Under the pieces are notes generated by a model that worked only from the letters and a program-made list of their open reading frames with translations, had not been told where the DNA came from and searched no databases. Below are positions 8,637-16,802 of a stretch of 64,000 nucleotides of DNA, one piece after another. The stretch comes from Carnobacterium pleistocenium FTR1 (GTDB lineage Bacteria; Bacillota; Bacilli; Lactobacillales; Carnobacteriaceae): the NCBI RefSeq assembly GCF_000744285.1, contig NZ_JQLQ01000002.1:744001-808000 (forward strand). The letters are read 5' to 3'. Position numbers and translations under genes: made by a program. The first letter of the stretch is position 1. Every line of letters begins with the position of its first letter.

Positions 8637-9740
8637 ATGGCAAAAGAATTGAAACAAACGCCGTTGTTTAAGTATTATAAAGAAAACAACGTGAAGTTAA
8701 TGGACTTTGGAGGCTGGGCTTTGCCCGTTCAGTTTTCGAGTATTATAGATGAACATAAAAGTGTCCGTATATGTGCTGGACTATTTGATGTTTCCCACAT
8801 GGGAGAGATTCTTGTAAAAGGAAAAAATTCTGAAGTGTTTTTGGATTATATATTAACAAATGACGTTTCAAAGATAACAGTTGGTCAGGCGCAATACAAT
8901 GCCCTTGTTAATGAAAAAGGTGGTACAATTGATGATTTGATTATTTTTAAGCTAGATGAAAAGGAATATTTGGTTACACCGAACGCTTCAAATAGCGATA
9001 AAGTCTTTCAATGGATGGGAAAACACTTAACTGAAGATGTTGTGCTAGAAAATAGATCAGAAGACATTGGCTTGTTAGCTTTGCAAGGCCCTCATGCTGA
9101 AAAAATTTTACAAAAGTTAACAAATGTTGACCTGAATAAACTTAAACCCTTTCATTTCATCCAACATGTTGAATTGAAAGGCCTTGCTCCGGTACTTATC
9201 TCTCGTACGGGATATACTGGAGAAGATGGTTTTGAATTGTATCTGAAAGCGGAAGAAACCGAAAAATTATGGTATTTACTGCTTGAGGTAGGCTTAGATG
9301 AGGGTTTACAGCCTTGCGGACTGGGTGCACGTGACACATTGCGCTTGGAAGCGAGTCTTTCGTTATACGGAAATGAGCTTTCAGATGAGATTTCACCTCT
9401 TCAAGGAGGTATTGGCTTTGCTGTTAAAATTAAAAAAGAAGCTGATTTTATTGGGAAAGCTGCCTTAACAGCTCAATTAGAAAAAGGAGTAGATAAGAGA
9501 ATAAAAGGTCTTGAACTAGTTGGAAAAGGGATTGCGCGACACGGATACAAAGTTTTTGATGAAGCCGGTTTAGAAATCGGTTTGATCACTTCAGGAACAA
9601 AAGGGCCCACAGTAGGTAAAAGTATTGCATTAGCTCTTTTGACTGCAAACAAAAGCGAAGTCGGCACAAAAGTAAAAATTGAGATACGCAATAAGTTAGT
9701 AGACGCTTTAGTTGTGCAAACCCCCTTTTATAAAAAATAA
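8637..9740 (+). CDS. gcvT: Glycine cleavage system T protein (aminomethyltransferase)
   Basis: 367 residues, typical length. It transfers the methylene group from the aminomethyl-lipoyl arm of GcvH to tetrahydrofolate and releases ammonia. Visible family segments: MDFGGWALPVQFSS near the N-terminus, LFDVSHMGEI, QYNALVNEKGGTIDDL, the substrate-region SRTGYTGEDGFELY, and GARDTLRLEASLSLYGNEL. It is the first gene of gcvT-H-PA-PB, 50 bases ahead of gcvH. No lipoamide dehydrogenase gene accompanies the operon; it must come from elsewhere. Confidence 0.97.
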   Translation: MAKELKQTPLFKYYKENNVKLMDFGGWALPVQFSSIIDEHKSVRICAGLFDVSHMGEILVKGKNSEVFLDYILTNDVSKITVGQAQYNALVNEKGGTIDDLIIFKLDEKEYLVTPNASNSDKVFQWMGKHLTEDVVLENRSEDIGLLALQGPHAEKILQKLTNVDLNKLKPFHFIQHVELKGLAPVLISRTGYTGEDGFELYLKAEETEKLWYLLLEVGLDEGLQPCGLGARDTLRLEASLSLYGNELSDEISPLQGGIGFAVKIKKEADFIGKAALTAQLEKGVDKRIKGLELVGKGIARHGYKVFDEAGLEIGLITSGTKGPTVGKSIALALLTANKSEVGTKVKIEIRNKLVDALVVQTPFYKK

Positions 9741-9790
9741 AAATGACAAAAAACTAGAATAGATACTTAAAGATGAGGAGTGTTTTGACG

Positions 9791-10189
9791 ATGACAGAAG
9801 ATAGATTATATAGTAAAGACCATGAATGGATATTGCCATTAGGGGAAAACATAGTTCGTGTAGGGATCACTGAATACGCCGTTAAACAACTTGGAGATGT
9901 TGTATATGTAGAAGTACCAGAAGTAGACACAGAGGTTTCTGTCGGCAGTGAAATGGGGACTGTTGAATCCATTAAATCAGCTTCGGAAGTTTTTTCACCT
10001 GTTACTGGAATTATTATAGCTGTTAATGAAGAATTAGAAGACGGGCCAGAACTCGTTAATGCCTCTCCTTTTGAAGAAGGCTGGTTCACTGAAATTCAAT
10101 TAGAAAATCCGATTGAATTACAAGGATTGTTAACGGAAGAGCAGTACAACACTTATATTGCTGAATTAGCAGCTGAAGAGGAGGAATAA
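9791..10189 (+). CDS. gcvH: Glycine cleavage system H protein
   Basis: 132 residues from the ATG at 9791, chosen because GAGGAG lies 10 bases before it; an in-frame ATG at 9773 has no ribosome site and would overlap that signal. It shuttles the aminomethyl group on a lipoyl arm between P and T proteins. The lipoyl-lysine is Lys62 in the ESIKSASE context. It sits second in the gcv operon, 4 bases before gcvPA. Confidence 0.96.
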   Translation: MTEDRLYSKDHEWILPLGENIVRVGITEYAVKQLGDVVYVEVPEVDTEVSVGSEMGTVESIKSASEVFSPVTGIIIAVNEELEDGPELVNASPFEEGWFTEIQLENPIELQGLLTEEQYNTYIAELAAEEEE

Positions 10190-10193
10190 GCGA

Positions 10194-11540
10194 TTGAACG
10201 AATTTAGCTACCTTCCGGATACTGAACAAGACCAAAAAGAGATGCTGGATACTTTGGAGATTGGATCAATTGATAAATTATTTTCAGATATTCCAGCAGA
10301 AATCAGGTTAACAGAAGAGTTGTCGATCCCGCAAGCAATGGATGAATCAACTTTAACCAAAAAAATGAGACGATTAGCAGCTAAAAATGCTACAGCTCAT
10401 AACTATCCGTTGTTTTTAGGAGCAGGAACGTATGACCATTATATTCCAAGCGTGGTTGACCATGTTATTTCGCGTTCCGAATTTTACACAGCTTACACGC
10501 CTTATCAGGCTGAAGCTAGTCAAGGAGAGCTTCAAGCATTATTCGAGTTTCAAACGATGGTATGTGAACTGACTGGTATGGATGCAGCAAATTCTTCTCT
10601 ATATGATGGTTTTACTTCGCTTGGAGAAGCAGCAACTTTAGCTGTTAGAGCAACGAAACGCGCTAAAATCCTGATTTCTAAAGCCGTCCATCCCCAAGGA
10701 AGACAAGTACTTCAAACGGTTGCGAACGGTCATGACTACCTAGTTCAAGAGGTGGATTTAAAAAATGACATCACGGATCTAACCTTATTAGCAGAGCAGA
10801 TAGATCATGAAACAGCGGCTGTTATTATCCAGTACCCTAATTTTTTGGGTTCAGTTGAGGATCTAACAGCCATTAAAGAACGTGCTGCAACTCATAAAGC
10901 TTTACTGATTGTGATGGCTAATCCTTTAGCTTTAGCTTTACTAGAGGCACCTGGAAAATTAGGAGCGGATATCGTAGTAGGTGATATGCAACCGATGGGA
11001 TTGGCAATGAACTTTGGCGGACCGCACTGTGGTTATTTTGCAGTCAAGAAGAAATACATGCGCAAAATTCCAGGGCGTATCGTTGGACAGACAACGGATA
11101 CAGAAGGTAAGCGAGGTTTTGTCTTGACTCTTCAAGCCAGAGAACAACATATCCGTCGCGAAAAAGCGACTTCTTATATGAGTTCTAATCAGGCTTTAAA
11201 TGCATTAGCTTCCTCAGTTTTCATGTCTGCTTTAGGTAAAGAAGGCATAAAAAAGATGGCGCAACTCAATATTGAAAAAGCCGATTATATGGCGAGACAA
11301 TTGGAAAATAAGGGTTTCTCAGTAAAAAATAAAGCCCCGTTTTTCAATGAATTTGTTGTGCAACTTAATAGACCGATAAAAGACATCAATCAATACCTGC
11401 TTCAAAAAAACTTTATTGGGGGATTCGATATGGAGCCCGATTATGGCATGGAAAACACTATGCTAATAGCCGTTACAGAACAACGGACAAAAGCAGAAAT
11501 AGATGACTTTATTGACGTACTGGAGGAAATGTACAAATGA
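10194..11540 (+). CDS. gcvPA: Glycine dehydrogenase (decarboxylating) subunit 1
   Basis: 448 residues, the usual size of the alpha subunit of a split P protein. It pairs with GcvPB to decarboxylate glycine. Segments seen: [37 protein letters not shown], and [20 protein letters not shown]. The start is a TTG behind the GAGGAGG that overlaps the end of gcvH. The stop overlaps gcvPB by 4 bases. Confidence 0.96.
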   Translation: MNEFSYLPDTEQDQKEMLDTLEIGSIDKLFSDIPAEIRLTEELSIPQAMDESTLTKKMRRLAAKNATAHNYPLFLGAGTYDHYIPSVVDHVISRSEFYTAYTPYQAEASQGELQALFEFQTMVCELTGMDAANSSLYDGFTSLGEAATLAVRATKRAKILISKAVHPQGRQVLQTVANGHDYLVQEVDLKNDITDLTLLAEQIDHETAAVIIQYPNFLGSVEDLTAIKERAATHKALLIVMANPLALALLEAPGKLGADIVVGDMQPMGLAMNFGGPHCGYFAVKKKYMRKIPGRIVGQTTDTEGKRGFVLTLQAREQHIRREKATSYMSSNQALNALASSVFMSALGKEGIKKMAQLNIEKADYMARQLENKGFSVKNKAPFFNEFVVQLNRPIKDINQYLLQKNFIGGFDMEPDYGMENTMLIAVTEQRTKAEIDDFIDVLEEMYK

Positions 11541-13003
11541 CGGAGTACAATGAATTGATTTTTGAAATAAGTCAACCCGGACGTACAGCTTTTAGTCTGC
11601 CTGAAAGTGATGTTCCTACAATTGAATTAACAACTAAGTTTCCAAAGCAGTTGATTCGTGAAGAACCAACTGAATTGCCAGAAGTATCCGAACCACAGTT
11701 GATGCGTCATTATACGTCTCTATCAACTAAGAATTTTGGTGTGGACAATGGCTTTTATCCATTGGGGTCATGTACGATGAAATACAATCCGAAAATCAAC
11801 GAGGATGTAGCTCGTTATGCTGGATTTGCAGCGATTCATCCATTCCAACCACTCGAGACAGTTCAAGGAGCTTTTGAATTATTATATGAATTACAAGAAA
11901 ATCTGCAAGTCATATCAGGAATGGATGCCATTACCTTACAGCCGGCTGCCGGTGCTCAAGGAGAATGGACAGGATTGATGATGATGAAAGCCTATCACAC
12001 TAAAAATGGTCATGAAGCGGTTAGGACAAAAGTTTTAGTGCCAGATTCTGCTCATGGAACCAATCCAGCTAGTGCTCATGCTGCTGGATTTGATGTGGTC
12101 GAGATACCTTCTAATACGAATGGGACTGTAGACTTAGTCGAATTGAAAAAACGAGTCGGCTCTGATACTGCCGGATTGATGTTGACCAATCCGAATACAC
12201 TAGGTATTTTTGAAAAAGATATCATTGAAATAGCAGAGATCGTTCACCAAGCAGGCGGACTCGTTTATTACGATGGTGCAAATTTGAATGCTATTTTAGG
12301 TCAAACAACACCAGGAATGATGGGCTTTGACATTGTTCATTTAAATTTACACAAATCGTTTAGTACCCCACACGGTGGGGGAGGACCCGGTTCTGGTCCA
12401 GTAGGTGTTAAAGAATTTTTGATTCCTTATTTGCCCATTCCACGAATTGAAAAACAAGGAGATCAGTACGTTTTAAATACGGACTACCCTGATTCTATTG
12501 GCCGAGTAAAAGGGTATTATGGCAACTTTGGTGTCAATGTCCGGGCATACACTTACTTACGAACGATGGGTCCAAAAGGATTACGTCAAGTATCCCAAAG
12601 TGCGGTACTGCATGCCAACTATCTACGTAAGAAATTAGAACCGTATTATACTGCCCCTTATACCCAATACAGTAAGCATGAGTTTGTTTTATCTGGTTCA
12701 AGACAGAAGAAATTAGGTGTCCCAACAACCGCTATTGCAAAACGAATCCTAGATTTCGGTTATTATGCTCCAACGGTTTATTTTCCGTTGATCGTTGATG
12801 AAGCAATCATGATCGAGCCAACAGAAACTGAGACCAAAGAAACGCTAGACGCATTCGCTGATGCATTGATCCAGATAGCAAGGGAAGTAGAAGAGACACC
12901 TGAAATGGTTTTAAACGCTCCATATAAAACTACGGTAAGACGCTTGGATGAAGTGAAAGCTGCAAGACAATTGATTGTTAAGTATGAAAAAGAGATAGAG
13001 TGA
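11537..13003 (+). CDS. gcvPB: Glycine dehydrogenase (decarboxylating) subunit 2
   Basis: 488 residues, normal for the beta subunit, which carries the PLP cofactor. Lys273 in [17 protein letters not shown] is the expected PLP-binding lysine. Other segments: [28 protein letters not shown], and [12 protein letters not shown]. Its ATG overlaps the gcvPA stop (ATGA), indicating translational coupling and equal subunit supply. A hairpin follows and closes the operon. Confidence 0.97.
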   Translation: MTEYNELIFEISQPGRTAFSLPESDVPTIELTTKFPKQLIREEPTELPEVSEPQLMRHYTSLSTKNFGVDNGFYPLGSCTMKYNPKINEDVARYAGFAAIHPFQPLETVQGAFELLYELQENLQVISGMDAITLQPAAGAQGEWTGLMMMKAYHTKNGHEAVRTKVLVPDSAHGTNPASAHAAGFDVVEIPSNTNGTVDLVELKKRVGSDTAGLMLTNPNTLGIFEKDIIEIAEIVHQAGGLVYYDGANLNAILGQTTPGMMGFDIVHLNLHKSFSTPHGGGGPGSGPVGVKEFLIPYLPIPRIEKQGDQYVLNTDYPDSIGRVKGYYGNFGVNVRAYTYLRTMGPKGLRQVSQSAVLHANYLRKKLEPYYTAPYTQYSKHEFVLSGSRQKKLGVPTTAIAKRILDFGYYAPTVYFPLIVDEAIMIEPTETETKETLDAFADALIQIAREVEETPEMVLNAPYKTTVRRLDEVKAARQLIVKYEKEIE

Positions 13004-13004
13004 A

Positions 13005-13044
13005 AAAGCTTCTGTCTCATACATTATTTTGAAACAGAAGTTTT
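13005..13044 (+). terminator. Hairpin after the gcv operon, probable terminator
   Basis: Stem 13005-13015 with 13034-13044 (CTTCTGT/ACAGAAG core with flanking A-T pairs) and an 18-base loop. Only four T bases follow the stem, so efficiency may be modest. Confidence 0.5.
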
Positions 13045-13088
13045 AACACAATGAAGTGAAGTGGAATAGAATTATAGGGGGAGAAAAG

Positions 13089-13421
13089 GTGATTGAAAAA
13101 CAAGTTATTTTAAACGGAAATAGTTCTGCTATTCTAGAGCATATCAAAAAAAGGTTAATCCTTGAAAATTATGAACAATCGACTACTTTTGGATTTGAGG
13201 TTGAGTATGGAACAGGCTATTTAACCGTTTTTGAAAAAATTTTTTACAGAAATGAGAGTATAACAAGTTTGACTCTACATATCTATCCTTTAGAAAATGA
13301 ACAAGTAAGGCTGACAACAATCATTTCAGGCATCTCGGCCGGAATAATCAAAGTTGACTGGTTGTGGGTAGGAAAATCAATGGAGAAAACGTTAGACAAA
13401 ATAATAGAAGAATTTAAATAA
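13089..13421 (+). CDS. Small conserved protein, DUF6054-like
   Basis: 110 residues from the GTG at 13089, chosen because GGGGGAG lies just before it; an ATG at 13056 has no ribosome site. There is no signal peptide or membrane helix. The pattern (Lys-rich helix, then a FEKIFYRNESITSLTLHIY strand pair and an SAGIIKVDWLWVGKSMEK end) recalls DUF6054 proteins of about 110 residues. That match is from memory and only moderately sure. Function unknown. It stands alone between the gcv operon and dedA. Confidence 0.65.
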   Translation: MIEKQVILNGNSSAILEHIKKRLILENYEQSTTFGFEVEYGTGYLTVFEKIFYRNESITSLTLHIYPLENEQVRLTTIISGISAGIIKVDWLWVGKSMEKTLDKIIEEFK

Positions 13422-13434
13422 GTATCCAAAAGCA

Positions 13435-13469
13435 AAAAAAGATCTTTTCATCAAGAAAAGGTCTTTTTT
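13435..13469. terminator. Bidirectional terminator
   Basis: A 15-bp stem (13435-13449 with 13455-13469, one G-T pair) around a 5-base loop, ending in a T-run. It lies between the convergent DUF6054-like and dedA genes. Confidence 0.85.
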
Positions 13470-13491
13470 GGTTTTTATCGATTTGTTAAAA

Positions 13492-14106
13492 TTATGCTTT
13501 ATTTTTTTTTCTTTTTTTAATAAACCAAAAGATGAATACAACAATTGCAATAGCCATTAAAGCATAAGCAATATTAGAGTATATATCCATGTAATGAACA
13601 ATAACTTCCCATTGCGAACCAACAGCAGCCCCTAGGTAAATGAGTACGGTGTTCCAAATAAGAGACCCAATGGTTGTAAAGAATAGGAAAAGGCCAAAAT
13701 TCATATTTGACATCCCCGCTGGCAGCGAAATCAAACTTCTGATCAAAGGAACAAAACGACAAAAGAACACAGTCCATATGCCATATTTATCAAACCATTT
13801 ATCTGCTTTATGAATATCATCACGTGTTAATCTTAAGATGTGGCCCCAACGATCAACGATTTTTTCTAAACGTTTCACATCTAACAATAAACCGATTCCG
13901 TAAAGAATCATTGCCCCAATCATAGAACCAAGGGTTGAAGCTAAAATAACACCCCAAATAGTTAAATTCGTACTGGTCGTCATAAAACCACCAAAGGTTA
14001 AAATAATTTCTGAAGGAATAGGAGGAAATAGATTTTCTACCATAATAAGTAAGAATACACCTATATATCCAAATTGTTCCATGATGCCTTGAATCCAAGC
14101 TTCCAT
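13492..14106 (-). CDS. DedA family membrane protein
   Basis: 204 residues with about five hydrophobic segments. The DedA signatures are present: ENLFPPIPSEIIL near 25, GSMIGAMILYGIG near 65, the amphipathic FCRFVPLIRSLISLPAG re-entrant segment near 115-135, and a basic C-terminal tail. DedA proteins recycle undecaprenyl-phosphate or flip phospholipids and affect membrane-potential and antimicrobial resistance. Its exact lipid cannot be read. The ATG has an AAGGAGA ribosome site. Confidence 0.92.
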   Translation of the reverse strand: MEAWIQGIMEQFGYIGVFLLIMVENLFPPIPSEIILTFGGFMTTSTNLTIWGVILASTLGSMIGAMILYGIGLLLDVKRLEKIVDRWGHILRLTRDDIHKADKWFDKYGIWTVFFCRFVPLIRSLISLPAGMSNMNFGLFLFFTTIGSLIWNTVLIYLGAAVGSQWEVIVHYMDIYSNIAYALMAIAIVVFIFWFIKKRKKNKA

Positions 14107-14302
14107 AAAAGTCTCCTTATAATTTTTTTATAGTATCTGATATTACTATACACGATAATTGACCAGTTTTGATTCTAAAGACTTATTTTATAGAAAAAAT
14201 AATAATTTCTTAACTATACCTAATAAACAAGGAATAGCAAGCTGAAAATTAAAAATAGAACAATTGTTTTCTTCTTGGCTTATATGTGTGGTCACTAATT
14301 TT

Positions 14303-14311
14303 TGGTATACT
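14303..14311 (+). promoter_or_regulatory. Extended -10 promoter of the CAP-domain gene
   Basis: TGGTATACT, a TGn-extended -10 identical to that of the glgB and flavoprotein promoters. There is no good -35. It lies 43 bases before the ATG at 14354. Confidence 0.5.
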
Positions 14312-14353
14312 ACCTTTAGTAAGACAGATAGTATACAAGAAAGGTTTGATGGG

Positions 14354-15007
14354 ATGAGAAAATTTTTCTCATATAGTCTGCTGTTGCTGATATTGATTGG
14401 TTTTGGCTACTGGCTTGGAAGTTCAACTATTCTAGAAGGAACAAAAATCGGAGATACGATTTCTCAAGTCGTGGATAAATTGCCAAGCAACCAAATAGTA
14501 ATGGTAAATGAAGTTCCGAATAGTAGTGAACAAGAACAATCAACAAGTGCAAACTCAGCAAGTACCAGTGCGAATAATCCAACGGACACATATGAAATTG
14601 ATGTTGCAGTTGTAGAAAATCGAGTTTTAGAGCTATTAAATAATTTGAGAGTAGAAGTAGGTGTTTCACCTGTAACTACTAATGATCAATTAAGAAATGC
14701 AGCTAATATTCGAGCAATTGAAACTGAAGAATCTTTTTCTCATACTCGCCCGGATGGCAGAGCTACTTTTACAGTTTTAGAAGAATCTGGTGTGGAGTAT
14801 TCCTATCAATTAGTAGGAGAGAACCTAGCCATGGGAACTAACTATCTAGCTGAAAAAGAAATGGCTGAATGGTTGTTTAAGGGATTAAAAGAGAGTCCAG
14901 GTCATTATGAAAATATGGTGAATAAGGATTTTGAAGAAGTGGGTATTGGCGTTCATTATAATGGGGAAAATCTTTATATCGTCCAGATGTTTGGCACACC
15001 ATTATAA
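14354..15007 (+). CDS. Membrane-anchored CAP/SCP-domain protein
   Basis: 217 residues from the ATG at 14354, which has AGAAAGG upstream; an ATG at 14264 lies upstream of the promoter and is unlikely. A basic start and one hydrophobic helix (about 4-24) export or anchor the protein. A Ser/Thr/Asn-rich linker (about 55-85) follows, then a CAP domain (about 90-217) with SHTRPDGRATF, GENLAMG and SPGHYENM, which include the conserved cavity His and Glu residues. Bacterial CAP proteins are secreted and mostly of unknown activity. No cell-wall-binding motif is seen. Confidence 0.88.
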   Translation: MRKFFSYSLLLLILIGFGYWLGSSTILEGTKIGDTISQVVDKLPSNQIVMVNEVPNSSEQEQSTSANSASTSANNPTDTYEIDVAVVENRVLELLNNLRVEVGVSPVTTNDQLRNAANIRAIETEESFSHTRPDGRATFTVLEESGVEYSYQLVGENLAMGTNYLAEKEMAEWLFKGLKESPGHYENMVNKDFEEVGIGVHYNGENLYIVQMFGTPL

Positions 15008-15058
15008 ACAAGCTCATGAGCAAGATGTAGACCAAATAGTCGAATAAGCAAAAAATAG

Positions 15059-15085
15059 AATTGAGTCAATTGACTCAATTTTTTT
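15059..15085 (+). terminator. Terminator after the CAP-domain gene
   Basis: A perfect palindrome (TTGAGTCAATTGACTCAA core, 15059-15080) runs directly into a T-run ending at 15085. Confidence 0.75.
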
Positions 15086-15094
15086 ATTTTCACT

Positions 15095-15137
15095 ACAACA
15101 TGTTGTGGTTGAAAAACAAAACGAACTGGTATATAGT
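15095..15137 (+). promoter_or_regulatory. Promoter with 12-bp palindrome upstream of the DUF4430-ECF operon
   Basis: ACAACATGTTGT at 15095-15106 is a perfect palindrome. Two bases later comes TTGAAA (15109-15114), a 17-base spacer and TATAGT (15132-15137). A dyad touching the -35 suggests a regulator-controlled promoter. The roughly 100-base leader after it contains no cobalamin or other riboswitch that I recognise. Confidence 0.55.
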
Positions 15138-15245
15138 GGTTTAAGGAATAAGAGTTTTTAGTTAGAAAATTATGTTTGTGCAATTTTTATTTACATAGAA
15201 ATAGCAAAGATCATAAAAAGATTAATAGATGGAGGAATAAACAAA

Positions 15246-15662
15246 ATGAAAATTTTTAAATTTGGACTGATTTTATTTACAACTTTTAGCTTGGCAGCTT
15301 GTGGAAATATAGGTACACAAGAAGAAGCATCTTCAGCAATAAGCAGCAGCTCAGTTGAAAGTCAAACAAAAGAAACACTCTCTATTGTGATTTCGTTAGA
15401 ACAAGATGGGGAGAAAGTTGAGGACACAACAAAAGAGCTAGAAGTAGAAGAAGGTACTACGGTGTTAGATTCGTTAAAAGAACAATATGAAGTTATAGAA
15501 AACGATGGTTATGTCGTTTCTATTGAAGAGATGGAGATTGATGAAAAACTAGGGAAATATTGGATGTATGAAGTAAACAATGAAGAAGCAGCGGTAGGCG
15601 CAGCTGACTATGAATTGAAAGATGGAGATCAAGTAAACTGGTTTCTAAATGCTTTGCAATAA
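15246..15662 (+). CDS. DUF4430 lipoprotein
   Basis: 138 residues. A lipoprotein signal has its lipobox LAAC at Cys19, followed by a Ser-rich spacer and a single DUF4430 domain (about 45-138). Family features are EVEEGTTVLDSLKEQYEVIE, GKYWMYEVNNEEA, and DGDQVNWFLNAL at the C-terminus. DUF4430 shares a fold with the beta domain of cobalamin carriers such as transcobalamin. The GGAGG ribosome site is 9 bases before ATG. The next gene, an ECF S component, begins immediately after the stop, so the pair probably captures and imports the same ligand; cobalamin or another corrinoid is a guess. Confidence 0.85.
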   Translation: MKIFKFGLILFTTFSLAACGNIGTQEEASSAISSSSVESQTKETLSIVISLEQDGEKVEDTTKELEVEEGTTVLDSLKEQYEVIENDGYVVSIEEMEIDEKLGKYWMYEVNNEEAAVGAADYELKDGDQVNWFLNALQ

Positions 15663-15663
15663 A

Positions 15664-16197
15664 ATGATTGGAAAATTATCCATCCAAAGAATAACTTTGC
15701 TCGCCTTTATGACAGCACTTTGCCAAGTCAGTCGTCAATTGCTGCAATTTTTACCGAACATCCAACCTGTGACCGTTATTTTAATTATCTTAACGCTAAC
15801 CCTTGGTATGATGGATGGGTTGATTGTAGCTACCTTGTCGATTATTCTGTCTAATGTAACGCTCGGAATGGGTGTATGGACGATTGCTCAAATTGTTTCG
15901 TTCTGGGGAGTCATTTTAATTACGGGATTGATCATCAAACCCTTGTTTAATAAAATTCCCTTTGGCTTTATGCTTTTATATGCTGGATTCACAGGATATT
16001 TATACGGCTTTTTAATTTCTCTGATCCAAGCTCCGTTTTTTGGGATTGCCAATTTCTGGGTTTATTATGCTTCGGGAATTCCTTTTGATACACTACATGC
16101 AGCAGGAAATGTTGGTTTTTATCTGATATTAGCGCCAATTTTATTTCCTCTGTTAAGAAAGTTCATTAGTAGGTATTATGATAAATGGGAGCTATAA
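15664..16197 (+). CDS. ECF transporter S component
   Basis: 177 residues from the ATG at 15664, next to the stop of the DUF4430 gene; an in-frame ATG at 15649 inside that gene is possible but less likely. About six hydrophobic helices, with the N-terminal QRITLLAFMTALCQVSRQ resembling the helix by which S components dock to EcfT. It should bind a vitamin-like substrate and use the shared EcfAA'T module, which is not in this window. Coupling with a DUF4430 lipoprotein hints at corrinoid, but this is inference. Confidence 0.85.
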   Translation: MIGKLSIQRITLLAFMTALCQVSRQLLQFLPNIQPVTVILIILTLTLGMMDGLIVATLSIILSNVTLGMGVWTIAQIVSFWGVILITGLIIKPLFNKIPFGFMLLYAGFTGYLYGFLISLIQAPFFGIANFWVYYASGIPFDTLHAAGNVGFYLILAPILFPLLRKFISRYYDKWEL

Positions 16198-16220
16198 TTT
16201 TTAGTTTTGATAAATTAATT

Positions 16221-16636
16221 GAACGAGGGCTAGTTCGAGTAACTGAGACTTCGATGTGCATATGAGTAGTGGGAACGAAGGTTAGTTCGAGCAACTGAGA
16301 CTTCGATATGCATGTGAGTAGCGCGAACGAGGGCTAGTTCGAGTAAATGAAAACCCAATTTGAATATGAGTAGCGCGAACGAAGACTAGTTCGAGTAACT
16401 GAGCCTTCGATTTGCATATGAGTAGTGGGAACGAAGACTAGTTCGAGCAACTGAGCCTTCGATTTGCATATGAGTAGCGCGAACGAGGGCTAGTTCAAGT
16501 AACTGAGACCCCGATTTGCATATGAGTAGTGGGAACGAGGGCTAGTTCGAGTAACTGAGCCTTCGATGTGTATATGAGTAGTGGGAACGAAGGTTAGTTC
16601 GAGCAACTGAGATGCCAATTTGCATTTGAGTAACTC
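16221..16636. repeat. Array 1 of 52-bp tandem repeats (8 units)
   Basis: Eight head-to-tail units, each exactly 52 bp, start at 16221, 16273, 16325, 16377, 16429, 16481, 16533 and 16585. The best conserved part is GAACGARGGCTAGTTCGAGT; the middle (GAGACTTCGATTTGCATA) varies. The last unit decays at its end and runs into the 3' module described next. The array fills the gap between the ECF S gene and the convergent M23 gene. There are no unique spacers, so it is not CRISPR. A related array of the same period lies at 34964-35223. Confidence 0.92.
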
Positions 16637-16688
16637 AAAATAGTGGACTATTTTATTTGATTCATTAGGTTGCACTCGTTGTTCGATT
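16628..16688. other. Conserved 3' module of repeat array 1, with hairpin
   Basis: Following the last repeat is a non-repeated segment that is also found after array 2: a hairpin AAAATA (16637-16642)/TATTTT (16649-16654) with a 6-base loop, then CATTAGGT and TTGTTCGAT. In array 1 the hairpin can extend to 8 bp with a 2-base loop. Its shared position after both arrays suggests that arrays and module form one element. Confidence 0.65.
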
Positions 16689-16741
16689 CTGATTTTAATC
16701 ACATCCTAATTTCATCTGTCAAAAGATTTATGAATAAACCT

Positions 16742-16786
16742 AAAAAAACAGCTCATTCACTTTTAAATGAATGAGCTGTTTTTTTT
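16742..16786. terminator. Bidirectional terminator
   Basis: A perfect 18-bp stem (16742-16759 with 16768-16785) beginning with seven A and ending with a T-run. It serves the M23 gene on the minus strand and blocks read-through from the array on the plus strand. Confidence 0.9.
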
Positions 16787-16802
16787 GATTACGTTTTATA
16801 TT

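Noticed and set aside
16221-16636. CRISPR array
   Set aside because: Units are contiguous 52-bp repeats with gradual drift and no unique spacers; no cas genes are present.
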